Positions 1 to 9,952 of a DNA stretch of 64,000 nt are shown one piece after another. The stretch comes from Hofstenia miamia. Its lineage: Eukaryota > Xenacoelomorpha > Acoela. The position numbers and the translations under genes are program-made. The notes beneath the pieces were generated by a model. That model did not search any database. It was not told the origin of the DNA and saw only the letters and a list, made by a program, of their open reading frames with translations. Position 1 is the first letter of the stretch. Each line of letters starts with the position of its first letter. Location of the stretch: contig SCFE01000027.1 in NCBI GenBank assembly GCA_004352715.1, positions 787,112 to 851,111 on the forward strand, given 5' to 3'.

Positions 1-697
1 TTTATAAAATTTAACAAATTTTCAGTGTGAAAAAAATTAAATTTTATTACACATTTGTTTAATACGTACTGGTGAGCAATCCATTCTTGAAAATGTAAAG
101 AAAGTATTTATTAAGCAATACATGCAAAATAAATTTTCTCATTGAATATGTTCAATAATGGAATATAACTATCAATAAAAGCATAATAAACTCTAACAGT
201 CTTGAAAGCCATTTTCTACATTTACAAACAATTTTCTCCTGGCATATTACAAAATTTGTGAGCATATTTAAATGTAAAGTTGCGATGTGTACTAAAAACT
301 TTTGCTGTGCCTAAAGTACTTGAAAATTGTAATTTTCTAGATACCTATTCTTCAGGCAAGTTTATGAGATCAACAACGAACTTTAACTTTCTATATGTAG
401 ATAAATATCACAAGTATATCGAGGTTTGCGTGCCCAAAGCCAGAGTTCACTACACCAGGTCGCGATTTAAGAACGAAAATGAAAGAAGAGAAATTGTTCT
501 ATCATATTTTGGATATTTATATTTGTTCTTAATTCTTTATAGAGCTCTTAAAATTTTCAAAAACTCCTGGGGTATTTAAGAAAATCCTAAATAATGTCAG
601 GAGCTTCTAATGAGATTCGAATGCGTAAGCAATCATGCGATGACCTTATTATTTTTCCACTCACTTACAACAGTAAATGGAATATTTATTCCACAGA

Positions 698-776
698 TGG
701 AATCGGGTTGAAATTTGCAAACCCGAGCCAACTTGAATCCGAAAAACCTCAAACCGATTCAAATTCGAAACAGATT
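698..776. repeat. TCGGGT/ACCCGA-rich patch, possible hAT end fragment
   Basis: A GC-richer patch contains AATCGGGTTG, AACCCGAGCC, AATCCGAAAA and AACCGATTC. These are variants of one short motif on both strands. The same motif recurs near 4575-4675, 8190-8275 and 21205-21265. No terminal inverted repeat is visible, so the link to a transposon end is inferred from the better preserved motif-rich elements in this window. Confidence 0.35.
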
Positions 777-2641
777 TTTAGAATTTAGTTAAAATATATC
801 AGTTGTCTTTATAACAATTAGAAAGATTTCTAATAAATGGAACACATTTGAAAAGTATTACACATGTCTTTAATCATCATTCCACAAAAGGAAAAATCAC
901 AGTAACAATGAAAAAAGAGAATTTCACGACATAAGTTTATAGAACTGTTTCGTTAATTTAACTGTTACAATCTCTTTTGAAACTTCATTTATATGAATCC
1001 TAGTAATCATGGAGTACTGAATGTTAGTTGCAAATAAACAATTTAATGTGTAAAAACTGTATAAATTGTAATAATTTATTTTTATATAAACTTTTAGTTC
1101 AAGAAATATCTTTAGAATGTACATTTATGCAAATTTCATTTAAATATGAACTATTTTTAAATTTTTAGTAAAATTATTTTCTCAGTCCGACATTATTCGA
1201 TTCATTAGAAAGTGATTGTGCAGATTACGTCGGATCCTACAATATTTATCGAAAATGAAACAGCAGGAAAAACTCAAATATTTTTAAGAAATATTTGTCT
1301 CAGATCATATTGGCTTTTATTCTCGCATTGTTAAATGCACGCAGACAAGAGTAGATGATTAAATTCATGAACATTGTAAAGGGAATTTGTGATATTATAT
1401 GTCTCATTACCTCTAGTCAAAAAAATACTTTTTCTAAATCAGTAAGCTTTCCTAAATCCGCTTAAATTTACCCCTCTTGCAAAACATTTTGAAAAGTGCA
1501 TGTTTATATATTTAGGGTTATGTTGTAAGAAATCTGTTAATCTTCACTGTACGTTTGTTAAAAAAGCTCGTTACACTTGATTCCCATAAAGTTTTGGACA
1601 TATTGTTAAATTAGGAGTAGAGTTTCAACAATATGCAACAATTGTCGGTGAGTTAAAGTTGATGATTGATAAATTGACTGCAAATGTCAATGTCACATAG
1701 CTTTTCATCTTAGTTTGGATTAATTAGTAGCATCCTTGAGCAAGAATGCCAACAATTGAAAAGACTATGCCTTCTGTTTTCTTACAGATAATCAAATAAT
1801 CAATTTATATACAGCTTTTATAAATTCCATACAATTGATAGTTCACTATATCATTAAGCTTAAACAGCCTGGAAATTTTTGAAAAGCTCTCATAATCTTA
1901 CTTTGAGTACAACCCCTCTCCTCCTCAATGGGTTAGTTGTTGATCCCAAAGCTTTAAACTTTATATATATTTGAACACTGGAATGGACAGAATTAAAAAG
2001 CTTTTTATACAAATCGCAACGTCAGTAGTTTGGTTATTGTGGACTCGGTTATGTTCTTATTATACCTAATTAATAATTGAAAATTTTTAGTTGTCATCAA
2101 GTTAACTTTTTCTATGTAAAAAGGCCTTATATTTTTAAATAGAGAATATTTTAGTTTGTTACGTAATGTACATTAATGAACTTGCGGCATCTTTCCGCAC
2201 TGATGCTAAATGTATCTTGTCTGAGCCTCACGATTTCCAAATTTGCTAATTGTCTTGGAGAAAATTTTATGTAAATTTCAATAATTATTGTTTACCGAAA
2301 CATACACACATTTTGATTTCATTGTCTGATGAAAGCTAGTACCCTAGTTGCTTCATTCTTTAGTACATTTGCTTAAACTCACATTTGCATAAAAATTACT
2401 ACAAATTAACAAAATATATATTATTAGAATTATTGCACAAAGTGATTTTGTTTAATAAATATAATTGAAAAATTTCCTTCAAAAATTGATTGCGCTTTTA
2501 ATATAAGAAGTAATTTGTTTTGCATCCGATCAAATATATTGAAGAACAAATATAAATAATTATACTCTTTTATGTAATCTATATGTTCAAGTTAAATACA
2601 TATTTAAATGAAGGAATCAGGACATGTAATATTGGTTTCAG

Positions 2642-2669
2642 ATGGAGATTCTGAGAACCCACTTTAAAG
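2642..2669 (+). other. Candidate 28-bp microexon
   Basis: A strong 3' splice site (tattggtttcag) is followed by 28 bases and then a consensus donor (gtaagtga). Read from its first base the segment gives MEILRTHFK plus one extra base, so it would shift phase by one. No flanking exon is identifiable, and splice-like signals are common by chance in AT-rich DNA. It lies on the same strand as the candidate terminal exon at 59009-59160. Confidence 0.25.
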
Positions 2670-3179
2670 GTAAGTGAATAATTAATTCTTGATACAATAT
2701 TTAAGCTCGTCGAATCGTCAAGTGGAAAAACATATTTTAAATATATTTTGATTTAAACTTTCTGCCATTTTTACTATTGAATGTATTCTTTTTTACAAAC
2801 TTTCCTGAAAATATAGTGTGCTGCTTTGATATAAATTTAAGTCAGTATTGTGACATGGAAGATATTTCATCTAGTGACATGAATTTGCCATGTAACATGC
2901 TATTTCAATTTGTTTTAAGCAAGTTTCGTTTTATTGGGTCTCATAAACTAACAGATTGGTAAACACCTTTTTAGTAGAATAAGATTTTATTGTCAAAGAG
3001 AATTATTACAAATAATTGTGTAAGGATGAACCTTTTTGCTAAGACTTATTTTTGTGCCTGAAGTACATGCAAATATATATTTTGTTCAATGATAACATAG
3101 ATTTTTGTAAAATTATTCAAATTCTTTCTCCAGAATTTGTTGACTTGATGTGTCAATTGGTTGTTGAAGTTATGTATGC

Positions 3180-3600
3180 AAGTCATTAATTAAAGAAAAA
3201 AGTTATAATGATGAACACCAAACTAAAACAGACAAAGATAATACCAACATTTACATCGCTTAAAACATCTAAAATTGTTAAAAAAAGACCGAGTTCAGAA
3301 AAATTTAGTTTCTTTCTTAATATATAAGTACCAATGTGATGATTGTAAAAAGTCATACATCGGAGAAACTAAAAGACATGTGGAAGCCAAAATAAATTAA
3401 CATCTACACGGGCAATTAAGATCAGAAATACATTTACAACATACTGCAAGAGAAGATAATTTCTATATCCAAAAATCGGTGAAGCAATTTTCATTAAGGA
3501 AACTAAGACAAATCAACTATTAAATATAAAACAAACATGTTAACATTAAATTTATTTTAGAAGTACATGCAATATTAATATATAAAGTGTAGTTATTGTA
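3180..3600 (+). pseudogene. Penelope-like element 3' fragment with GIY-YIG endonuclease
   Basis: From 3284 the + strand reads a linker followed by IYKYQCDDCKKSYIGETKRH and VEAKIN, then a stop where EH would be expected. A paired C-x2-C, then SYIGET and a downstream H/L-rich helix, is the arrangement of the GIY-YIG endonuclease at the C terminus of Penelope-like retroelements. After a frame change, EAIFIKETKTNQLLN near 3482-3525 matches the usual end of this domain. The reverse transcriptase that should precede it is absent, so this is a 5'-truncated copy, as is typical for retroelements. The stop and frameshift show it is dead. The family call is firm; the subclade is unknown. Confidence 0.75.
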
Positions 3601-4560
3601 TAATTATTCCGCATTATTGTTATGTTATGTTAAATGAGGATTTAAAATGGAAACCGTTTTATTCTAACATCAAGCAAACATGAATATATCACTGTTCAGC
3701 ATAGTTACATTTGAAAAAAAAATATATATATATATATATATATGTATATGCGCTCTATGTCATAAAATCCAAAATCATCATAATTTCATAGAATGTTGTC
3801 AATGAATTAATGAATATTGCTAAATGATATAATAGAATTTCAGATTAAACAATGTTTTTTGGAAAAAATGCCCTCTGAATAATTCATTTATATAAATTGC
3901 AATTTAATTATGTAAAATAATGTTATAAAGCCACAGGAAACATTTTAGATGCTTTTACTCCTAAAACAATTTCATGTACAGGTGAAGCTGTTTCAATAGA
4001 CTATATAACTCCATTGTTCATATTGATTTTTGCAAATCTGCCTCAACTAAGCAATATCAAGATGAATATCCACTTCATATATGTAGAATCAATAACAAAA
4101 AATAGTGTATGCCAATAAGTGATTATTTAATATTTACTGAAAAGTTCTATTGTTTACCACGAATTCGCCACTCATTGCAAATTATGAGATGCATGCTTAA
4201 TAGCGTCATCTTAAAATTTCGAAGTATGTCTTGAAAATTTGAAAAATATAAAATAATTGATTTTATTTCTTGACGAAAAGAGTCTTTGCTTTTGTTTCTG
4301 CTTGTATGTTTGATCTGTTAGTAGGTTTTCTTAAAATGTTGCAGTGTGATAGCACAAGTAAATATTTATTAATCGCGTGATTTCAAATTATTTTTTATTT
4401 TTATACATAATATACATAATAATTGGCCAATCAATTTGCGATCAGCTTTCGCGATTTTCTGTATCCTTTTAAGGTAATCCTAACCTCTTGGATAATTCTC
4501 AAATCGAGTGAAATTAACGTCAGTAATTTTTTGATAACTCAATATATAAGCTTTGCTGAT
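3600..4560. other. AT-rich stretch with a (TA)n tract
   Basis: Contains a (TA)n microsatellite at about 3721-3745. No open frame of note and no repeat end is seen. Confidence 0.6.
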
Positions 4561-4569
4561 ATTTCCCGC

Positions 4570-4676
4570 TCTTCAGTATAATTACCCGACTCGAGTCGAA
4601 AATTTGATTCTAGAATTCGACGCGACTCGAAACCCAAAATCGGGTCGGGTTTAATCGAAAACCCAATGCAAATCTC
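4570..4676. mobile_element. hAT-like terminus with TCGGGT motifs
   Basis: A compact patch carries ACCCGACTCGAGTCG, CGACGCGACTCGA and ATCGGGTCGGGTTT and ends at GCAAATCTCTAA. Read inward from that end (TTAGAGATTTGCATTGGG), it resembles the short terminal repeat plus reiterated subterminal motif of hAT elements. No matching opposite end was found, so only one terminus is called. The assignment is inference from layout and from better examples in this window. Confidence 0.4.
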
Positions 4677-4679
4677 TAA

Positions 4680-5840
4680 TTATCTTCTAATAATTAAGTG
4701 CTATTTTAAGTATTTATTTTTATTTGATTTAGCAATGTGGAGTTATTTGTGCACCATTTAATCGCAATTCCAAATTCCGATAGAACAGATAATATACTTT
4801 TGAAATGAAAAACTAATGTAGTGTTGTATATGACAGAACGGAGTCTACGCGAGGAAGGTTCTGTTTCTTTGCTAATTTCGATTGGTTCCATTCTTCAATA
4901 TCAAATTTATATTAATTATCGGTCTGCAGTGTTGAATCTTACTTGTTAAAAAATTAAACTTGTTCAAAAATTTATTGAATTTTATAAGAAATTTCACATA
5001 AATAAAGATTCGCCTATATTTTTGAACCTTAGTTTCCCCTTGTTTATTACATAGGGTCCTCTCTCCCTATCGATTACATACGTGCAAGACTGCGGGGACT
5101 AGTAGAGACTCTTGTAGTGTACATGTGATAACTGGTTGCCATTGATTGCTAGCCAAAATCGGAAAGTATCTCGTAGTCAAATAGAGAAAAATATTGTAGA
5201 TAATGTGTCTGCCCTAACTAAGACTGCTCTAGATTAAGAATGTAGCTATTACTTCGCAAAATTTATTTGTCTACAATGTATATTTACATTTCGCAAGGAT
5301 TGAATATGTTTGGCAATTACTTAACATCTTTAACCCTATATCCCTAGCGTTACCTTAAAGCAACAAACCACTTTGTCCCAAATTTTTAAAATTCTTATCC
5401 AAGCCTGTTAAAAATATAGAAAGCGTTTGATCTGGACACATCTATATGATGATGAAGCTTTGCGCTAAGAACAATATTTATCCGATTTTTGTAATGAGCC
5501 GGTCTAATGCTCAAATAAAGCAAAAACTACCCTAAAATGTTTTTGTTTTTGGAGAAAAACAGTATGAGCCCCGCGGAGGAGACAATTCTCTATCTTGTGG
5601 TGTTTTCAAATTTTTAATACAGTCATTAGCTGGTGGGGTATACTTGTTGAAATATTTTTTTAAAAGTTTTTGAAAAATGTCTAGTGAATGTATGGGCAAT
5701 CTAAACAGACAATTTAGACTTTTGATGATTGTTTTCAATGTTTAATATTGAATGATCGGCAATCGCATCAACAAAAATGCCTGTTGTTTGGTGTTTTATT
5801 AAAATAATACACTTTTGAGAATAATTATTTAAGAATAGAA
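4680..5840. other. AT-rich stretch without a recognisable gene
   Basis: Minus-strand open frames at 4706-4891 and 5532-5738 have no recognisable motif. No repeat terminus is apparent. Confidence 0.6.
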
Positions 5841-5847
5841 AACCTGT

Positions 5848-5896
5848 TTGACCTCGATTAAAATGTGTTGAACATAAATCGAGTCCGAGGTCAAAT
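5848..5896. repeat. Short inverted repeat
   Basis: TTTGACCTCGATT and the roughly complementary AATCGAGTCCGAGGTCAAA flank an AT-rich loop of about 16 bases. This could be a foldback remnant of a small transposon. No target duplication is visible. Confidence 0.45.
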
Positions 5897-6059
5897 GCAG
5901 ACTCTTTAATTTTCTAGTCATGAATTTGTGTAGACTAAATTCTTCCACCACTTAAAAAAATTCTAAGCACACTTCAAATTTTACACCGGATTAGCTGAGT
6001 TACAATTATTTTTGAAAATTTGAATGTCTTAGAAGTTTCAAGTATTCATTAACGGTTTG

Positions 6060-6275
6060 TCGATTTTTGAGGTATGTCATACCCCACCCAACATTGAATG
6101 TGTTATCGCTCAAAAACTATTCACGTTAATACTACGCCATTTTGTGAATTTCACTATTATTTTATAAGCAATCATTTAAATATATTTTCACTCATTAGTT
6201 TGAATTAAAATGATTACACAGCAATTGTCTTCTAGAGACCATTGGGGTATGTGATACCCCACATAGATCTTCAGT
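6060..6275. repeat. Two near-palindromic GGTATG...ATACCCC sites
   Basis: GAGGTATGTCATACCCCA near 6070 and GGGGTATGTGATACCCCA near 6244 are near-palindromes about 175 bp apart. The stretch after them (6420-6900) shows scattered acidic reading frames but no identifiable domain. Paired sites like these could be remnants of a DNA transposon end; nothing stronger can be said. Confidence 0.3.
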
Positions 6276-6279
6276 GGAT

Positions 6280-7256
6280 TTTTCAACGTATATATTACTC
6301 AATCTTTCATATATCAGTTTTTTTCGAATATGCATGTGCAAAAATGCATTATAATTTACTGCTTAAGCATGGTGTGGTAAAAGATATTGTGTAGTTAGAT
6401 ATCAAATGTATTGATTACTCAAGCAATACTAGAGGAAGTTGATGAGACGATAACATTCACAAATTTCCAGACCCTAATGATTCGAAGTTAATGGCAGTTG
6501 AAGAGTCTGATAACATCAATGAAGATTACATTACAATTCGGGATCTTGATTTGCTAGAAAATATAACTATAAAGGTGAAACATCTAATAATGATCAATTG
6601 AATGAATTTTGTATAGCAGTATTGCGAACAATCAGATCACGCAGGTCGTGCACCTCAACGAAATATAGAACTTTATTCTTGGACCTGAACTAGGAATAAC
6701 TCAATTGAATGAGAGTGAGGTTTTTCCCTTCCTGTAGAATCGCTTTCCAGAAATTCATCAGCATTGCAATGATTTTGGAAGAAGAAAAGTTATTACATGG
6801 AATGGAGAACATAATGAATTGCTATTACAAATTCGTCTGAGGGAAATAACTACTTATTCACTTAGTGTAGTTTCTTGAAATTAAAATGTATTTTAACCCT
6901 TTTTCGTTCATTCGTCTCAGAATTATGATTTCAAAATGATAGATATTTTTAAAATTCTGTTATACAACTATTTGTCGGGTTCGGGCCAGGGCGAGGCGAA
7001 GGATTTTTTCTTTAAATCAGTTCATTGAGTAACGTTGGAATCAATTACTGATATAGATTTCAATGCTACATTGAAAAATGAATAATGTGTTAAAGTAACT
7101 GCATAGCAAAGCATTTAATCTTCCACTACTGGATAGTTTGTTTTGGTGACATGTTGGCGTTTTCAATTCGAATCTCCAGTGAGATTAATCTAAACTGTCT
7201 TTAATATACTAATATGTACTCCATAAAATTTTTTGTCTGAATTTAGCCCGCTTCCC
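6280..7256. other. Unassigned stretch with one possible hAT terminus
   Basis: CAGGGCGAGGCGAAGGAT at about 6977 looks like the CAG-starting end of a hAT MITE, but no partner end was found. The rest shows no intact frame. Confidence 0.4.
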
Positions 7257-7386
7257 CAGTAGACGTAGAACTGTTGTAAATACGTCGTTTTTGTGGTGGA
7301 TTAACGTTTAATAGACTTTGAATTGTTTGAGTGGCGTTTATAATGCGGATTAGTGGCGGTTTATAATTCCATCTAGCAAAAAATAT

Positions 7387-7799
7387 TTAAGAGCCGTTAC
7401 ACCTCTCGAACAACCCATTTTTGACAGAAACCAAAAAAACCAAATCGTCGCAAACTGACGCTTAAATTAAACAATTTGATTGGCTAATATTAATATATAA
7501 AATAAACCTGTGAAGTTCATTTTTGAAAATTTTCATCCAAGCCGAAGTTATGGTAGAATTGTCGTGTAACTGCAGAAAAGGTAGATGTGTCCGTTGTAGT
7601 GGGTGTTATAGATGTGGATGCACTTGTGAGTAACTTTTCGAAAAATTAACTTTTTTTAGAATTTCAAATTGTTTCGAGGGTTTTAGATGTATACCTTAAA
7701 ACCTATCAACACGGTTTAGTTCTTACTGACACTTCGATTTAAAATTATCTGTCATCTGGTAGAAAAAATGGGTTGGTCGAGAGGTGTAACGGCTCTTAA
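7387..7799. mobile_element. TTAA-flanked MITE (piggyBac- or Kolobok-type)
   Basis: TTAA at 7387-7390 and 7796-7799 brackets a 405-bp element. Both ends begin GAGCCGTTACACCTCTCGA and stay complementary for about 32 bp with one mismatch (CAACCCATTTTT continues both arms). TTAA target choice is known for the piggyBac and Kolobok superfamilies. The termini do not start with the CCC common in piggyBac, so the superfamily stays open. The interior is non-coding except for a small cysteine-rich frame at 7550-7633 followed by a donor-like sequence. It sits inside the hAT-like MITE at 7257-7968. Confidence 0.75.
7550..7633 (+). CDS. 27-residue cysteine-rich micro-ORF inside the TTAA MITE
   Basis: An ATG opens a 27-codon frame with eight cysteines spaced C-x-C-x4-C-x2-C-x2-C-x2-C-x-C-x-C, ending at TAA. 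The last codons overlap a good splice donor (CTTGTGAGTAAC), so this may be the 5' exon of a longer transposase gene kept when the element lost its interior. Dense cysteine spacing of this sort suggests metal binding, and cysteine-rich zinc-binding segments occur in several DNA transposases. I do not recognise the family. A chance ORF is possible, but eight cysteines in 21 residues is striking in AT-rich DNA. Confidence 0.4.
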   Translation: MVELSCNCRKGRCVRCSGCYRCGCTCE

Positions 7800-8173
7800 A
7801 AATAGGAATAATTTTAATATTATAACAATTTGAAGATACATTTCTTAAAAACTGCATTTTTATTGATAGTTTGTCGTTTTATTGTGAAAAGACGTTGTTT
7901 TGTAATGTCGTTTTAGTGTTGTTATTATGTCGTTCAACGACGTCGTTACGACAGGTCTATGTTTACTGGGCTTCGTCAAACTTTTTGTCATGGAAAAGGA
8001 TGCTAACTGTTTGGAATGCAAGATAATTTTGCAAACGATTTGTTGCCGATCTGGAGATATTCATTACTATTATACTATGTTCTACCATTTTATTAAATTC
8101 AATTTGTTAGTTTTAGATTTTAAATTGTTCTTTAAATATATAATTACTTCAATTGTTCTAAATAAAAAAGTTG

Positions 8174-8282
8174 TGTTCAGTGGTGTCAAGTTTCGAAAGA
8201 CAGATTGGGTCGGGTCGGATCTGACCAACATATGATTCGGGTCGGATTGGGTAAGGTCTAAAATTTGACTCGGTTCCAGGAA
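8174..8282. mobile_element. hAT-like terminus with TCGGGT motifs
   Basis: CAGTGGTGTCAAG, a CAG-starting end, is followed by GGGTCGGGTCGGATC and TTCGGGTCGGATTGGG. The motif matches that at 4570-4676 and 21205-21265. No opposite end was located. The 7927-8235 open frame runs through this end and through the end of the preceding MITE, so I do not regard it as a gene. Confidence 0.45.
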
Positions 8283-9225
8283 TGGATAGAATTTCGCCAG
8301 TTACGTGTTCGTAAATTCAATGATAATGTACACCATCTGATGTTTCGACTACCCGATGTGCATACGTTCCTGCTGCATTTGTGTCAAAAGCTAGTTTATT
8401 AGAAATTTCATTGGCGATTTCAATAAATAAAAACACTTATTTTCAAGGTATTTTGCTGGTATTTGAATTTCCTGAAAACTTACAAAAATATAACAATGCT
8501 CGATCAGGAAAACAAGTTTATATTTACTTTTGTGGATACGATAAATGGTGCTGTTTTTCGCTGTAACAAATATGTGGAATACTAAATGCTTGTACAAATC
8601 ATTAACGCTGCTAGTGTGAATACAATCTCATAACGAAATCTTAACCAAATAATTAATTGTCTAAATTTTGGTTTTGGTGGTTGTTTTGGCTGACGTATGT
8701 AGAATAAAAATCGATTTATGTGGTAGAGGCTAGGATTCAATGTACATCGAATGAGTAATCTGTTATTTAGTGATTAAAACCAAATAGTTTGTGTTAGAAG
8801 AAAGCGTAAGCTACATATTTTCTTAGGCATATTCATCGAAAGCGCTGTGAAATTATCCAATGTGAAATGAAATTTATCCAGCACTACATATTTGTTGAAT
8901 CAAGTAAACAGTATGCGCATCAATTGCCAATAAAAAATTTTGATGTCCTGCACCAGCTTTCTTCTTTTTCCAACATCATTTTTCAGATAGAGGACTGAAC
9001 TTTCTAGCAATACTTCTTGCAATCTTAATGCTTATATTAAAAGTCGTAGCATGCGCAGCTCTATTTTAAGAAGTTAAATTTTGTGGGATACCCAATAACA
9101 TACAATAATTAGCATAAGTGAAGACAAGACTAAGCTAGCTATTGTTGGTACAAGTTACATTCATTTGGTAGAATTAAAAACTGAATAAAAAGAAAATAGT
9201 GATACAAATTCATTGCTGCAACTAC
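8283..9225. other. AT-rich stretch without a recognisable gene
   Basis: Short overlapping frames on both strands at 8381-8597 have no motif. Nothing else is seen. Confidence 0.6.
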
Positions 9226-9560
9226 GTCGAACTGTTAACATCCTCTTTGGCAGTCTTCTCTACATCTTACTACACTCATTACAAACGCTACAAAACGTTA
9301 ACAAAGTGTGAATCCATTAAGTTTCATTCCTCTTCATTGGCTCAAAATATAGGACCGCATCCTATATAGGAGCGCTTTGTCAATATTTAAAAACATCCAT
9401 CAGAACTATTAAAGCTTTCACCTCTAAGTCATTGTTTATTGATTCTTCTCAGAGCATTTGGAAAGATTGCCTTCAGTTTTGAAGGAGCCTTCGTATTGAA
9501 CACCTTCTCTTGTGATCTGAAAGATTACATTTTGGCGACCTCGTTTTATACCTGAATAAA
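9226..9560 (+). pseudogene. LINE ORF2 C-terminal fragment
   Basis: Around 9330-9410 the + strand reads IPLHWLKI, a stop, then DRILYRSALSIFKNIH. An LHWL block followed by a basic helix with a KI/FK pattern is typical of the region after the reverse transcriptase in CR1/L2/jockey-like LINEs. Further on, ITFWRPRF and similar fragments appear with stops between. It ends before the separate LINE copy that starts near 9953. It is a short, decayed remnant. Confidence 0.5.
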
Positions 9561-9819
9561 ACTCACAATCTGCAAAAGAAAGCTATAAGATTTGGAATAA
9601 TTAATAAATACAAAAGTATTTTTTCAAATATTAACGAAAATGATAAAAAATGTACAATCAAATACTCTAACAGGAAGATCATCTACTTAAGGAATTTCTT
9701 AGTATGACAAAGAAAAACGTCGAACGAAAAAACCCGATATTGGAAGCACTCAATTAATTCTTTTTATGTCTTCTTTCCCTAATAGATTTCTCAAACTTTA
9801 TTGAACATTATTCTCTTGT

Positions 9820-9930
9820 TAGGCGCCTCCCCTCAGGACTAAATTAATCAGCACTAATTACTCAGCAGCGGCTAGGCAGCCTCGTGATTGCCACCTAATT
9901 AAGCAGTAGCTAATCATCAAGAATCTATTT
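9820..9930. repeat. TAGGCGCC-type motif patch
   Basis: TTAGGCGCCTCC, GCTAGGCAGCCTCG and GCCACCTAATTAAG form a GC-rich, partly palindromic patch in AT-rich surroundings. It resembles the other reiterated-motif patches here that I interpret as hAT ends. No terminal inverted repeat pair was found. Confidence 0.3.
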
Positions 9931-9952
9931 GAGGTTGCCAAGTGTGATCCAA

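Larger units (their letters stand above)
1..3180. other. AT-rich stretch without a recognisable gene
   Basis: I see no protein family, RNA gene or transposon terminus here, apart from the TCGGGT-rich patch and the candidate microexon listed separately. Open frames at 280-579, 594-788 and 2777-2962 (+) and 924-1124 (-) are short, match nothing I know and are expected by chance in DNA of this composition. The 594-788 frame ends inside the TCGGGT-rich patch, which argues against it being a gene. Confidence 0.6.
7257..7968. mobile_element. hAT-like MITE carrying a nested insertion
   Basis: The ends form inverted repeats of about 35 bp with roughly six mismatches: CAGTAGACGTAGAACTGT at the left and, on the reverse strand, CAGTAAACATAGACCTGT at the right. 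Each arm then runs into GTCGTT/ACGTCGTT motifs. The flanking 8-mers are CGCTTCCC and GGCTTCGT, which agree at five positions including GCTTC, so they may be a decayed 8-bp target duplication. Terminal CAG, 8-bp duplications and reiterated subterminal motifs are hallmarks of the hAT superfamily. The element codes for nothing and is split by the TTAA-flanked MITE at 7387-7799, which must be younger. Confidence 0.65.

Noticed and set aside
7927-8235. 102-codon + strand ORF
   Set aside because: It starts inside the end of the MITE at 7257-7968 and runs through a TCGGGT-rich hAT-like end; no motif.
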